Source: Comamonadaceae bacterium (GTDB lineage: Bacteria; Pseudomonadota; Gammaproteobacteria; Burkholderiales; Burkholderiaceae_C). Taken from it: a stretch of DNA of 64,000 nt. Shown piece after piece: positions 48,950 to 59,900 of this stretch (position 1 is the first letter of the stretch; every line of letters starts with the position of its first letter). The stretch covers positions 1 to 64,000 of the forward strand of contig CANEXF010000006.1 of the NCBI GenBank assembly GCA_947443645.1, written 5' to 3'. A model generated the notes under the pieces. That model was not told the DNA's origin. It saw only the letters and a program-made list of their open reading frames with translations, and did not search any database. The position numbers were made by a program, and so were the translations under genes.

Positions 48950-49651
48950 ATGACCCCCGAAAACTTCATGCGCCAAAAGCCGGCAAGGCGCACATGGCTG
49001 GCGGCCACGTTGGTGGTAATCGCCTGCTTGCACAGCCCGGCCGGCGCGCAGACAGCGCCCAAGGTCAAGTTCGTCACCAGCGAAGGGGAGTTCATCGTTG
49101 AGGTCTACCCCGACAAAGCACCCAAAACCGTTGAAAATTTTCTGCAGTACGTCAAGGACAAACACTATGACGGCACGATTTTTCACCGCGTGATCAGCAA
49201 CTTCATGGTGCAAGGCGGTGGCTTTGACGCCACCTATGCCCAAAAGCCCACGCGGCCACCGGTTGTGCATGAAGGCCAGGAAGCCATCGCCAAAGGTGGA
49301 CCTAAAAACATTGTCGGAACGCTGGCCATGGCCCGCACCAGCGAGCCCAACTCGGCGTCTTCGCAGTTCTTCATCAATGTCAAGGACAACGACTTTCTCA
49401 ATCCCACGGTCATTCCCCCGGGCGATCCTGTGCCGAGGTTTGAATACCAGGGGCAAGTCTATAAAAACACGCCACGTGCCCAGCTGACCAACGCACCCCA
49501 GCTGTTCGGCTACACGGTGTTTGGCAAGGTCACCAGCGGCATGGACGTGATCAACAAGATCAAAGGCGTAGCCACCGGTGCTGGCGGACCTTTCACCAGC
49601 GACGTGCCCAAAACGCCGATACTTATAAAATCAGCTACCTTGCTGAACTGA
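48950..49651 (+). CDS. Periplasmic cyclophilin-type peptidyl-prolyl isomerase
   Basis: A 233-residue PPIase. A signal peptide ([19 protein letters not shown]) precedes the cyclophilin domain: [33 protein letters not shown] and [27 protein letters not shown] ribosome binding site sits 8 bp before the ATG. It resembles PpiA in location, and the cytoplasmic paralogue follows directly. Confidence 0.93.
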   Translation: MTPENFMRQKPARRTWLAATLVVIACLHSPAGAQTAPKVKFVTSEGEFIVEVYPDKAPKTVENFLQYVKDKHYDGTIFHRVISNFMVQGGGFDATYAQKPTRPPVVHEGQEAIAKGGPKNIVGTLAMARTSEPNSASSQFFINVKDNDFLNPTVIPPGDPVPRFEYQGQVYKNTPRAQLTNAPQLFGYTVFGKVTSGMDVINKIKGVATGAGGPFTSDVPKTPILIKSATLLN

Positions 49652-49695
49652 TTCAGTCGCGCAAAAAATTTACAACCCATCCATACAGGACCATC

Positions 49696-50202
49696 ATGAG
49701 CAATCCCAAAGTAGAACTTCACATCAAAGACCACGGCGTGATCACGCTGGAACTTGACGCCGAAAAAGCGCCAAAAACGGTTGCCAATTTTTTGAGCTAT
49801 GTCGAAAAAGGCCACTACGCCAACACCGTGTTTCATCGCGTGATTCCTGGCTTCATGGTGCAAGGCGGCGGCTTTGAAGTCGGCATGAAGCAAAAAGCCA
49901 CGGACGGCGAAATCGAAAACGAGGCCAGCAACGGCCTGAAGAACGACAAGTACACCGTCGCTATGGCGCGCACCAACGCACCGCATTCGGCCAGTTCACA
50001 GTTTTTCATCAATGCCTCGGATAATGGTTTCCTCAACCACACGGCACCCAGCGCTTCCGGCTGGGGCTACGCCGTGTTCGGCAAAGTAGTCGCGGGCACC
50101 GACGTGGTTGACAAGATTGAAGCTGTCAAAACCGGCAACAAGGGCGGCCACAGCGATGTGCCACAAACCGATGTCGTGATCGAAAAAGCCGTCGTCCTTT
50201 AA
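49696..50202 (+). CDS. ppiB: Cytoplasmic peptidyl-prolyl cis-trans isomerase B
   Basis: A 168-residue cyclophilin without signal peptide. Contains [42 protein letters not shown] and a short C-terminal tail. It is closely related to the preceding gene product, so the pair arose by duplication plus loss or gain of the export signal. Followed by lpxH, a common Burkholderiales arrangement. Confidence 0.95.
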   Translation: MSNPKVELHIKDHGVITLELDAEKAPKTVANFLSYVEKGHYANTVFHRVIPGFMVQGGGFEVGMKQKATDGEIENEASNGLKNDKYTVAMARTNAPHSASSQFFINASDNGFLNHTAPSASGWGYAVFGKVVAGTDVVDKIEAVKTGNKGGHSDVPQTDVVIEKAVVL

Positions 50203-50226
50203 GTTCCAAATCGTCGATTCGTCTAG

Positions 50227-51069
50227 ATGGGCGTTTCAAGGATGGATTCATTGAAACACCCACAGACCGTGCCTCAGATGGTGGAGCTGGTTGCTCCCCC
50301 AGCCTGGCGCACGGTCGATTTCATTTCGGACCTGCACTTGCAAGCCGCTGATTCTGCCACTTTCAAAGCCTGGCAGCATTACATGCAAAGCACACCGGCC
50401 GACGCGGTGTTTATCCTGGGCGACTTGTTTGAAGTCTGGGTAGGTGACGACGTGCTGGGCAGCGGCGCCGCGTCAGACAGCCCAAGCTTTGAAGACCAGT
50501 GTGCTGAGGTACTGAGCAGCTGTGCAGACAGCCGGGCTGTATTTTTGATGCACGGCAACCGCGACTTCCTGCTTGGCCAGTCCGAAGGTGCGAGCTCGCT
50601 GATGGCCCTGTGCAATGTCGGCCTGCTGGCCGACCCCACTGTACTGGTCTTTGGCGGCCAGCCAGACCAGCGCTGGCTGCTCTCGCATGGTGACGCCCTG
50701 TGTCTTGCCGATCTGGACTACATGCAGTTTCGAAAACAAGTTCGCAGCAGCGAATGGCAGCGGGCGTTTCTGGCCAGGCCGCTGGCCGAGCGTCAAGCCA
50801 TTGCGCGCAGTCTGCGCGAGCAAAGCGAAGCCAAAAAACACACAGGAACTGACTACGCCGACCTTGATGCAGCCAGTGTGGTGCAGTGGCTGGCAGCCGC
50901 CAACGCGTCCACCATGATTCACGGCCACACCCACAAGCCGGCCCGTCATGAATTGCACAACGGCTTGCAGCGCGTGGTGCTTAGCGACTGGGACACACAA
51001 GCACCCTTGCCGCGCGCCGAAGTGCTGCGTCTGTCAGCCGGTAACCTGCAGCGCATCGCGCTGACCTGA
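50227..51069 (+). CDS. lpxH: UDP-2,3-diacylglucosamine diphosphatase
   Basis: A 280-residue metallophosphoesterase of lipid A synthesis that hydrolyses UDP-2,3-diacylglucosamine to lipid X plus UMP. All metal-binding motifs are present: FISDLHL, ILGDLFEVWVGDD, MHGNRDFLLG, LSHGDALCL and MIHGHTHKPARH. An alternative start ATG lies at 50242. Converges with the MFS gene at 51119 with no obvious terminator between. Confidence 0.94.
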   Translation: MGVSRMDSLKHPQTVPQMVELVAPPAWRTVDFISDLHLQAADSATFKAWQHYMQSTPADAVFILGDLFEVWVGDDVLGSGAASDSPSFEDQCAEVLSSCADSRAVFLMHGNRDFLLGQSEGASSLMALCNVGLLADPTVLVFGGQPDQRWLLSHGDALCLADLDYMQFRKQVRSSEWQRAFLARPLAERQAIARSLREQSEAKKHTGTDYADLDAASVVQWLAAANASTMIHGHTHKPARHELHNGLQRVVLSDWDTQAPLPRAEVLRLSAGNLQRIALT

Positions 51070-51118
51070 AAGATCAGTCAAAACGTCCGCAAGGACTACG
51101 ACTGACCCGATGAAATGC

Positions 51119-52318
51119 TCAGGCAGATGTCCTGCGGCGCAGGGCTTGCAAGGCCAGGGCAGAAAGCGTCAAGGCGCAAAACGCAGCACCCGCATAAAAA
51201 GTGAAGGCGGCGCCCAGGCGGTCCCAGACAAAACCGGCCAGACCGCTGGCAACCAGCATGGCCAGGCCGCTGATCAAGTTGAAAAACCCGTAGGCTGTGC
51301 CGCGCAAATCAGCCGGCGCCGTGTTGGCGACCATGGTCGCCAACAAACCCTGCGTGATACCCATATGCACGCCCCACAGCGCAACACCTGCAAGCACTAC
51401 CGACCAATGCGCGCTGCTTGCCAGCACCAGATCAGCGGCTATCAGCACCAGCAGGCCCAGTGCCAGAAGCGCCTGATGGCTGATTCGGTCTGACAGCTTT
51501 CCGAAGGGATAAGCCGAGAACGCATACACCACGTTCATGGCCACCATCACCAGCGGCACCAGTGCCAGCGCCATGCCGCCTTGCTGCGCGCGCAAGACCA
51601 AAAAGGCCTCGCTGAATCGCGCCAGCGTGAACACCGCGCCTATGCACACCACCCACCAGTAGGCCGGGCCCAGGCGCTTGAGGTTCTCACGTCGAATCGG
51701 ATTGATACGCTGATGCGGCTCGCTGCGCTCGGGCTCACGCACGCCGACAAGCAGCAGCACGACCGCCAATATGCCGGGAATCACTGCCACCCAAAAAACG
51801 GCACGAAAGTCGTTGACCCACACCAGCATCAGACCCACGGCCAGCAAAGGCCCGACAAAAGCGCCTACAGTGTCCAGTGATTGCCGCAAACCAAAGGCCG
51901 CGCCGCGCAAATGTGCTGGTGCGATATCGGCCACCAGCGCATCGCGCGGCGCGCCGCGAACGCCCTTGCCAACGCGGTCCAGCAGCCGGGCAGTGAGCAC
52001 CACGCCCAGGGAAGGCGCAAGTGCAAACAGCGGCTTGGTCACAGCGCCCAGCGCGTAGCCAAACAGCGCCAGCCACTTGCGATTTCCGAGGTAATCACTC
52101 AAGGCGCCAGAAAAAACCTTGACGATCAGCGCGGTGGACTCCGCCAGACCTTCAATCAGGCCGACAGAAAACGCACTCGCCCCGAGCACCGTGACCATGA
52201 ACAGCGGCAGCAAGCTGTGAATCATCTCCGAAGAAATATCCATCAACAGGCTCACAAAGCCCAGCACCCAGATGCTGAGCGGGATCTGCCGCAAGGTGCT
52301 GGTATTGACCGGACTCAT
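51119..52318 (-). CDS. MFS transporter
   Basis: A 399-residue, 12-helix major facilitator. Motif-A-like loop FSGALSDYLGNRKWLALFGY lies after the second helix, and DRVGKGVRGAPRDALVAD is a characteristic segment of a family of putative efflux MFS proteins. It starts 6 bp after the cation-efflux gene, so the two form an operon. Substrate not evident; co-expression with a metal exporter may point to metal or metalloid stress. Confidence 0.85.
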   Translation of the reverse strand: MSPVNTSTLRQIPLSIWVLGFVSLLMDISSEMIHSLLPLFMVTVLGASAFSVGLIEGLAESTALIVKVFSGALSDYLGNRKWLALFGYALGAVTKPLFALAPSLGVVLTARLLDRVGKGVRGAPRDALVADIAPAHLRGAAFGLRQSLDTVGAFVGPLLAVGLMLVWVNDFRAVFWVAVIPGILAVVLLLVGVREPERSEPHQRINPIRRENLKRLGPAYWWVVCIGAVFTLARFSEAFLVLRAQQGGMALALVPLVMVAMNVVYAFSAYPFGKLSDRISHQALLALGLLVLIAADLVLASSAHWSVVLAGVALWGVHMGITQGLLATMVANTAPADLRGTAYGFFNLISGLAMLVASGLAGFVWDRLGAAFTFYAGAAFCALTLSALALQALRRRTSA

Positions 52319-52324
52319 GGTGAC

Positions 52325-53311
52325 TCAATGCGCGTGCGCTGACGTCGATGCCGCCGGGCTCAGGACGGGCGACACGCCAGGACTCAAGAAGCAGCTGTGG
52401 TCAGTTGTGCCCTGCTCCACCTGCAAGGTGCTGTGCTGAATTTGAAAGCGTTCTTTCAAAGTGTGCACGACGCTGTCGAGATAGATGTCACCAGGATAGC
52501 CTTGCGGCATCACGAGGTGCACCGTCAGGGCGCTCTCGGTCGTGCTCATGCCCCAGATATGCAAGTCATGAATATCGGCAACGCCAGGGCATTGGCGCAG
52601 GTATTGGTCTACCGCCGCGGGCTCAATGTGCTGCGGCACAGCATTCAAGGCCAGTTGCAGCGCCTCGCGAAGAAGTCCCCAGGTGCTCAGCAAAATCACG
52701 GCCACAATCAACAGGCTGACAGCCGGGTCCAGCCAGTACCAGCCCGTGAACAGCATCACCAGACCCGAGATCACCACACCCAGAGACACGGCCGCGTCGC
52801 CCGCCATATGCAGGTAGGCACCGCGAATATTAATGTCGGTCTTGCTGCCTTTCATGAACAGCCACGCCGATGCCCCGTTGACGAGTATGCCCAGGGCTGC
52901 GACCCAGGTCACCGTCAAACTGGCGACAACGGGCGGCGCGTAAAAGCGCAAGATGGCCTCCCACGCAATGGCGCCACAGGCGAGCAACAAGAACATGGCA
53001 TTGGCCAGAGCCGCCAAAATAGAGCTGCTGCGCAGGCCGTAGGTATAGCGTTCACTGGGCACACGACGCGCCAGAAACATCGCGCCCCAAGCCAGCAGCA
53101 AGCCCAGCACATCCGACAGGTTGTGACCGGCATCAGCCATCAGTGCGGTCGAATTGGCAACAAGGCCGTAGCCGAACTCCACAACGACAAAAATGCTGTT
53201 GAGTACAACCGCGATGAAAAAATTCCGGCCCTGGTTCTGCGGCTCACCATGATGATGGGCCCCATGCCGATGCGCACCATGCGCGCTTGTGGAGTCGTGT
53301 GAATGTGCCAT
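52325..53311 (-). CDS. Cation diffusion facilitator (CzcD/ZitB-type)
   Basis: A 328-residue Zn2+/Co2+/Cd2+ proton antiporter. ATG 53311 (MAHSHDST) starts a His-rich N-terminus (HGAHRHGAHHHG). Six membrane helices follow, with the metal-site motif MADAGHNLSDVLGL and a second HMAGDAAVSLGV. The C-terminal cytoplasmic domain contains DIHDLHIWGMS. The frame is open to 53425, but the His-rich start is the family's. Divergent from mtfA by 64 bp. Confidence 0.92.
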   Translation of the reverse strand: MAHSHDSTSAHGAHRHGAHHHGEPQNQGRNFFIAVVLNSIFVVVEFGYGLVANSTALMADAGHNLSDVLGLLLAWGAMFLARRVPSERYTYGLRSSSILAALANAMFLLLACGAIAWEAILRFYAPPVVASLTVTWVAALGILVNGASAWLFMKGSKTDINIRGAYLHMAGDAAVSLGVVISGLVMLFTGWYWLDPAVSLLIVAVILLSTWGLLREALQLALNAVPQHIEPAAVDQYLRQCPGVADIHDLHIWGMSTTESALTVHLVMPQGYPGDIYLDSVVHTLKERFQIQHSTLQVEQGTTDHSCFLSPGVSPVLSPAASTSAHAH

Positions 53312-53375
53312 TCGTTCGCCTAAGGTTTCGATCAATTCTAGGTCGCCTGTCAGAGATGGCTTATTCTCTCCCTTG

Positions 53376-54164
53376 ATGCTGACCTGCCTGCGATTTCTGC
53401 TGCACACCAACCAGGCCCCGGCCATTCCCGAAGCCTTATGGCGCGAGACACTGGCACGCTACCCGTTTCTGGCCCGGCTTTCAAGCGACCAGCAGGCGCG
53501 GCTGTGCCGCCTGGCGCGCGAGTTTCTGGCTGGCAAGGAATTCAGTGGCGCCCAGGGCTTGGCGCTAAGCGACGAGATGGCCGTGGCGATTGCCGCTCAG
53601 GCCTGTCTGCCGCTGCTGCACCTGGGCCGTGCAGGCCTGAAGCTTTACGATGACTTCAAGGGCATTGTGGTGCACCCAGGCGCCATGCTCGCGCGGCGCG
53701 AACGCACCGACGCGGCCGGTGTCGTGCACCGCTACAACGAGGTCCTGGCTGGCGAAGCCATGGCGGGTGGCCCGGTGACGCTGAGCTGGCAGGACGTCGC
53801 GGATTCCGGCGAATCAGCCGAGCGTGGCCAGAATGTCGTGATTCACGAGTTCATCCACAAAATCGACATGCGGGATGGAGCGGCCAACGGCTGCCCGCCA
53901 CTGCCCTCGCGTGCAGCGCATGCCACCTGGCGGGCAGTGATGGAGTCGGCCTACGAAGACTTTAAAAGCCAGGTGGTGATGGCCGAACGCTTTGGCGGCC
54001 CAGCGCCCTGGCTCGATGCTTATGGCGCGCAATCACCAGCCGAATTTTTTGCCGTGACAGCCGAGGCCTATTTTGTGAACCAGACACGGTTTGCGCAGGA
54101 TTTCGCGGCACTTGCAGCATTGTTTGATGCCTTTTTCAAAACCGGAAACAGCCCGCAGCCCTGA
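53376..54164 (+). CDS. mtfA: MtfA-type M90 zinc peptidase
   Basis: A 262-residue protein of the MtfA (DgsA anti-repressor) family. The zinc-peptidase motif HEFIH is at residues 157-161 with KIDMRDG following, and SPAEFFAVTAEAYF supplies the downstream Glu region. In E. coli MtfA binds the glucose-PTS repressor Mlc and has aminopeptidase activity. Here ATG 53376 is chosen; the frame is open to 53289, within the divergent efflux gene. Ends 33 bp before mgtA. Confidence 0.9.
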   Translation: MLTCLRFLLHTNQAPAIPEALWRETLARYPFLARLSSDQQARLCRLAREFLAGKEFSGAQGLALSDEMAVAIAAQACLPLLHLGRAGLKLYDDFKGIVVHPGAMLARRERTDAAGVVHRYNEVLAGEAMAGGPVTLSWQDVADSGESAERGQNVVIHEFIHKIDMRDGAANGCPPLPSRAAHATWRAVMESAYEDFKSQVVMAERFGGPAPWLDAYGAQSPAEFFAVTAEAYFVNQTRFAQDFAALAALFDAFFKTGNSPQP

Positions 54165-54197
54165 TGGCGCGCGGCCAAGCCAAGGACAAGCCATCCC

Positions 54198-56900
54198 ATG
54201 GACCGTGTCAAACCACTTTTTGCCCGCTTCCTCAGCGCACGGCGCACCCGCCACCTGTTTGGTCGCCGCATCATCCTCGAGTCCCTGTCAAAAAGCGATC
54301 ACGCGCGGCGCGTACCTGAGCAGTTTTCACTGCAGCTGGTGCAGCTAGCCAAGGCTGATCTGGCCGATGTACTTGCCCAGCTGCACACCCGCAAAGAAGG
54401 CCTGAGCCGCGCCGAGGCCAACGCGTTGCGCGCCAGGTTTGGCCCGAACGAGGTGGAGCACGAAAAGCCCATACCGTGGTGGCGCCACCTCTGGCTGAGC
54501 TACAAAAACCCCTTCAATCTGCTGCTGAGCCTGCTGGCGGCCCTGTCCTGGATTACTTCTGATATCAAGGCCGCCATCGTCATTGGCGCCATGGTCGCGC
54601 TGTCCACAATGATCCGTTTTGTGCAGGAGCGGCGCTCCAGCCAGGCGGCACAAGCCTTGAAAGAACTGGTCGGCAACAAGGCGACCGTGCTGCGGCGCGC
54701 GCTGCCGCCTGTAGGCCCGCTGGAGCTGCCGATCAAGCAGCTGGTGCCTGGCGACATCGTGCTGCTGTCCGCCGGCGACATGATTCCGGCCGATGCCCGG
54801 GTAATGGTCGCCAAAGACCTGTTTGTGAGCCAATCGGCCATGACCGGGGAATCATTGCCGGTTGAAAAATTTGCCATCGTCAAGGACCCTGCACAAGCGG
54901 CGCTCGGCATGAGCAACCTGGTGTTCATGGGCACCAATGTGGTTTCGGGTTCGGCCACCGTGGTCTTGCTGGCCACCGGCAACCAGACCTACTTTGGCAC
55001 GCTGGCCATGCACGCGAGCGCTGAAACGCAAGAGGTCAACGCCTTCCAGGCCGGCGTGAACAAGGTCAGCTGGCTGCTGATACGATTTGCCCTGGTCATG
55101 GTGCCACTGGTTTTGCTGATCAACGGGTTTACCAAGGGCAACTGGCCTGAAGCCTTTTTGTTTGCGTTGTCGGTGGCGGTCGGGCTGACGCCTGAAATGC
55201 TGCCCATGATCGTCACGACCACGCTGGCCAAGGGCGCGGTGCTGCTGTCGCGCAAGAAGGTCATCGTCAAGCGGCTAGACGCGATCCAGAACTTCGGCGC
55301 GATGAATGTGCTGTGCACCGACAAGACCGGCACGCTCACGCAGGACAAGATCGCGCTGGCGCGCCACACCGATGCGTTTGGCAACGAGTCCGAGGAGGTG
55401 CTGGGCTTGGCCTACCTCAACAGCCACTACCAGACCGGCCTGAAAAATCTGCTGGACCGCGCCGTGCTCGAGCATCTCGATGTGGCCAGAGAGCTGCAAC
55501 TCGATCAGAACTACAGCAAGGTGGACGAAATCCCGTTTGACTTCCAGCGCCGCCGCATGTCGGTGGTGGTCTCCGAGCGGGACCATCACCACGAGCTGAT
55601 CTGCAAGGGCGCCGTGGAAGAAGTCACGGCCGTTTGCAGCCACGTGCGCGAGGGAGACAAAACCATCGCGCTAGACGCCGCTACGCTTGATCGCGTGCAC
55701 CGCGTCACGCGCAGCCTGAACGAAACAGGCCTGCGCGTCGTGGCCGTGGCGATGAAGGAAATCCCGCCCGAGCAGACGGTTTATTCGGTGGCCGATGAGG
55801 CCGCACTGACACTGATAGGCTACATCGCCTTTCTCGACCCGCCCAAGGAATCGACCGCCCCGGCGCTCAAGGCGCTGGCCAAAAGCGGCATCAGCGTCAA
55901 GGTGCTGACAGGCGACAACGAACTGGTGACCGCCGAGGTCTGCCGGCAGGTCGGCCTGACGGTTCAGGGCATGATGCTCGGCACGCAGATCGACAGCATG
56001 GACGACAAGGCCCTGGCCGGGGCGGTCGAGCAGAACACGATTTTTGCCAAGCTCTCGCCGCTCAACAAGGAGCGCATTGTGCGCAGCCTGCGCGGCAACG
56101 GCCACATCGTCGGCTTCATGGGTGACGGCATCAACGACGCCGCAGCGCTGCGCGCGGCCGACATCGGCATCTCGGTGGATACAGCCGTCGATATCGCCAA
56201 GGAGGCTGCCGACATCATCCTGCTCGAGCGCAGTCTGCTGGTGCTGCAGCAAGGCGTGATCGAAGGCCGCAAGACCTTCAGCAACATGCTCAAGTACATA
56301 CGCATGACGGCGAGCTCCAACTTCGGCAACGTCTTTTCTGTGCTGATCGCCAGCGTCTTTCTGCCCTTTTTGCCCATGCTGCCGCTGCAACTGCTGGTGC
56401 AAAACCTGCTGTACGACATCTCGCAAACTGCCATTCCGTTTGACAACGTCGATGCGGATCTGGTGCGGCAACCCTTGCGCTGGAACCCCGACGACATCGG
56501 CCGTTTCATGGTTTATTTCGGGCCGATCAGCTCGGTTTTCGACATCACCACTTTTGCGGTGATGTGGTTCGTGTTCAAGGCCAACTCTGTCGAACAACAG
56601 ACCCTGTTCCAGTCGGGCTGGTTTGTCGTTGGCCTGCTCACACAGACGCTGATCGTGCACATGATTCGCACGCCCAAAATCCCCTTCGCCCAAAGCCGCG
56701 CCGCCGCGCCGCTGATGGCGACAACGCTGGGCATCATGGTTGCCGGAATATTTTTACCAATGGGGCCGCTGGCCGGCTACTTCAAGCTGGCAGCGCTGCC
56801 GCTGCCCTACTTCGCCTGGCTGGCGGCCATCCTGCTGGCTTATGCGCTGCTGACGACGCTGATGAAGCGCTATTACATAAGGCGCTTTGGCTGGCAATGA
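54198..56900 (+). CDS. mgtA: Magnesium-translocating P-type ATPase
   Basis: A 900-residue P3B-type ATPase that brings Mg2+ into the cell. The actuator motif is MTGESLPVEK, the phosphorylated Asp375 is in CTDKTGTLTQD, and VLTGDNELVTAEV and MGDGINDAAALRAADIGISV form the hinge. Ten membrane segments. No long leader with an obvious Mg2+ sensor fits in the 33-bp gap from mtfA. It converges on the restriction-modification gene with only 12 bp between the stops. Confidence 0.94.
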   Translation: MDRVKPLFARFLSARRTRHLFGRRIILESLSKSDHARRVPEQFSLQLVQLAKADLADVLAQLHTRKEGLSRAEANALRARFGPNEVEHEKPIPWWRHLWLSYKNPFNLLLSLLAALSWITSDIKAAIVIGAMVALSTMIRFVQERRSSQAAQALKELVGNKATVLRRALPPVGPLELPIKQLVPGDIVLLSAGDMIPADARVMVAKDLFVSQSAMTGESLPVEKFAIVKDPAQAALGMSNLVFMGTNVVSGSATVVLLATGNQTYFGTLAMHASAETQEVNAFQAGVNKVSWLLIRFALVMVPLVLLINGFTKGNWPEAFLFALSVAVGLTPEMLPMIVTTTLAKGAVLLSRKKVIVKRLDAIQNFGAMNVLCTDKTGTLTQDKIALARHTDAFGNESEEVLGLAYLNSHYQTGLKNLLDRAVLEHLDVARELQLDQNYSKVDEIPFDFQRRRMSVVVSERDHHHELICKGAVEEVTAVCSHVREGDKTIALDAATLDRVHRVTRSLNETGLRVVAVAMKEIPPEQTVYSVADEAALTLIGYIAFLDPPKESTAPALKALAKSGISVKVLTGDNELVTAEVCRQVGLTVQGMMLGTQIDSMDDKALAGAVEQNTIFAKLSPLNKERIVRSLRGNGHIVGFMGDGINDAAALRAADIGISVDTAVDIAKEAADIILLERSLLVLQQGVIEGRKTFSNMLKYIRMTASSNFGNVFSVLIASVFLPFLPMLPLQLLVQNLLYDISQTAIPFDNVDADLVRQPLRWNPDDIGRFMVYFGPISSVFDITTFAVMWFVFKANSVEQQTLFQSGWFVVGLLTQTLIVHMIRTPKIPFAQSRAAAPLMATTLGIMVAGIFLPMGPLAGYFKLAALPLPYFAWLAAILLAYALLTTLMKRYYIRRFGWQ

Positions 56901-56912
56901 CAGCCGTGCAAG

Positions 56913-59900
56913 CTAAGCTACCTTCAGCGGCGACGAACGTGCCAGGTTCAGCGCCAGCAGCCGCTTGAGGATTTCTTCGTCAGGCATGTCGGGGCTGTAG
57001 TCGGCCCAGCCGTAGGCCGCTGCCACGGCGGCGTCGAGTTCCTTGTGCGCCGCGTCCAGCCAGGCCGGGCGCAGGTTGTAGAGCTTGGTCAGCGTGCGTT
57101 CGGCCAGCTCTTTTTCAAAACCGTCTTTGGGCAGAATGCGGTCAGGGTAAGGGCTGACCGTCATGCCGAGGGGGATGACCTCGGGTACCCGCTGCGTCCA
57201 CTCGGGTGGATTAAGCCAGGCTTCGCGCAGGTCGTTCAGACGATGGGCGGCGCGGGCGATGCATTCGGCCGCCGGGCGCACGGTGCCCGCAAGACCCGCA
57301 GGAATCAGTGCGCCCGTCCCCGGTGTGACCCCCTCTCCCGCTGGGAGATGGTGGGGGTGAGGGCTGCCCGCCAATGCCTCGGTTTTCTGGTGCGCTGTGT
57401 CAGCGGGGCTCAAGCCTTCAGGGAAGGGGAAGGTCTCGAAACAGGTGGTGGGCGTGTAGCGCGGATCGTTGCCCACGCCCAGCCAGCTGCACATGCGCAG
57501 CGACCAGAGTTCGTGGAAGCGGCTGTGCAGGATGCCGAAGGTGGTGTCGTCGGCGCGGGTGATGGCAACGCAAAGGTTTTCAGGGATCTGGATTGCTGGC
57601 ATCCAGGCAAACACACGATGTTTTGCAACCATCGGCGTGACGACAAAGCGCTGCAATTTCGACAACTTTTCACGCAGGCCTGGTCGCGCATCGCCGTAAA
57701 GCCACCAATGTGTGCGGTGCCAGTCGCGGCGCACATTGGCTCGTGTTGGCTTGACCGCTTGATCAACATACGCGAACGGCGTCTCAAACAACGCAGCCTC
57801 ACTCAGCGGCATATCGCAGCCAAAGTCCACGACCCAGCGATTCTGCGGTCGACGCGTGACATCCAGGCCATTGGCCCAGGGGCGAACCACAAGCGCATTG
57901 GACTTTCCGTTGGGATTTGGCAAGCGCAACCATTGAGCGGCAAGATCACGCGGAATATCGAAGGGGCCATTTTTCTGCGTCCCAATATAAGAAGCATCGG
58001 CGTTCACGACCAGCTTCCTCACCTCACTCACACCGTGCGTCACACTTAAATCTGCGGGAATAAGTTCAACGTCATCACCATCAAGCCTCGCAGTTTGAGC
58101 GGCATGACCGAAGCAGATGAGTGAGACGCGCACAGCTGCCCCCTCATTCACCCAGCCTTCATCACTCCAGGCCTCATAGATGCGTGAGGACCGCGTTATC
58201 GCCTCAAGAACTTTGCGATTGGTACCACCTCGAATCGAGTTAGTGGCCACCAGCCCCGCCGCACCCAGGCCATTGGTTTCGATTGCCTTGAGCGCCTTGT
58301 CAAACCAGTAGCACACCAAATCTGCGCCGCCGGGCACCCGTCCGTCATACACGTTACGCAACATGAAGGTGTATGCCTCGCCCAGCTCCCGAATCATCTT
58401 GCGGTCGCCCAAAAACGGCGGGTTGCCAATCACCACACTCGCCTTGGGCCACGCTGCTTCGTACACCTTGCCCTCAGCGTCAAATCTCAAGAGCGCGTCA
58501 CGGCACTCGATATGGTCCAACGGTTCCAGCACCGGGTTGGTCTTGAACTCGTAGCCGTGCAGCAAGCGCCACTGCAGCTCGCCTATCCACACCGTCACGC
58601 GCGCGAGCTCGGCAGCGTATTCGTTGAGCTCTATGCCCAGCATGTTGTGCGGGCCAGTCACCAGGTCGGCCTCGCGGTCCAGGCCCAGCATGGCGGCGTC
58701 AATGTGGCTCTGGTGCTCTATGTCTTTGAGCGCCTTGAGGCCAAGGAACAAAAAGTTGCCGCTGCCGCAGGCCGGGTCTAGCACGCGGTAGTTCTTGAGC
58801 TGGTCCAGCCAGCCGATGAAGCGCTGTTTGGCGGCCTTGTAGTGCTTGTCGCCTTTGCGTGTATTTTTGGCCATCAGCGCCCGTATGGCCTGCGCAGTCT
58901 GCTCCCATATTTGTAGCAGCGGGCGCTTGAGCACGGGCTCGATGATGCGCATGATGGTGGCCGGGTCGGTGTAGTGCGCGCCGAGCTGGCTGCGTTTGCC
59001 GGGGTCCAGCCCGCGCTCAAACAGTGTGCCGAAGATGGACACATCAATCGCGCTCCAGTTCAGCGCCGCGGCGTTGCGCAGCTCGGTCGTGTCGAGCACG
59101 TTGAGCGCCGGCACCTTGATTTTTTTGAACAGGCCGCCGTTGAACCACGGTATGTCGTCGTTACCATACAGGCCGCCGTCGCGCATGACGGTGAATAGGT
59201 TGCTCAGGCCCGCGGTGAGCTTGTCGCTGGTGAGCTTGCGGTTGTTGACCAGGCCCTCAAACATGCGGCCGGGCAGCAGGCCCACGTCTTCGGCAAAAAA
59301 GCAGAACAGGCATTGCGTGAGGAAGTGCGCTACCTCGTCGGCGTGGCGCTGCGCCGCCATCGGATCTGTGTCCTTGGCGGGCCCGCGCTTGCGCAGGCCA
59401 TCGGCCAGGGTGGCAAAACTTTTGGCCGCGGTTTCGGTGATGTCTCGGCTGGTTTTTTTCGGGCGAAAGCTTTCAGGGTCTGTCCAGATACGGCGCAGCA
59501 GGGCCAGCTTGTCGGGCTGGTCCATTTCGGCCAGCGTGACCGTGTGGGTTTCGGTCGGGTGGCCGGTGAACTGGGTGTGAATGCGCAGCGTGAGGCGGTC
59601 GCACACCACCAGGATAGGTGGATTGCTCAAAGCAAGGCTGTAGCTCAGCAGCTGCTTGAGCGCGGCGTCGAGGTTTTTGCCGGGTGCCTTGTTCTCCCAG
59701 GCAAAGGCGCCGCGCCTGAAGACGTCGGCATAGCCGGTGCGCCCGCCTATGACAGCATTTTTTTCTTCGAACAGATAGCCGTCTTCGCTGCCGGGTTTAG
59801 GCACGCCCAGCAGTTCGCACAGATCAATGAAGTGGCTTTGCGCGCCCTGCTCTTCGTTGAGGTGAAAGGCCGGGCCGCCGGGGCCCCATTTGGCGATGAA

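Noticed and set aside
57045..58049. A 334-codon plus-strand frame opposite the R-M gene
   Set aside because: No family features and no ribosome binding site; the minus strand has clear nuclease and methyltransferase motifs.
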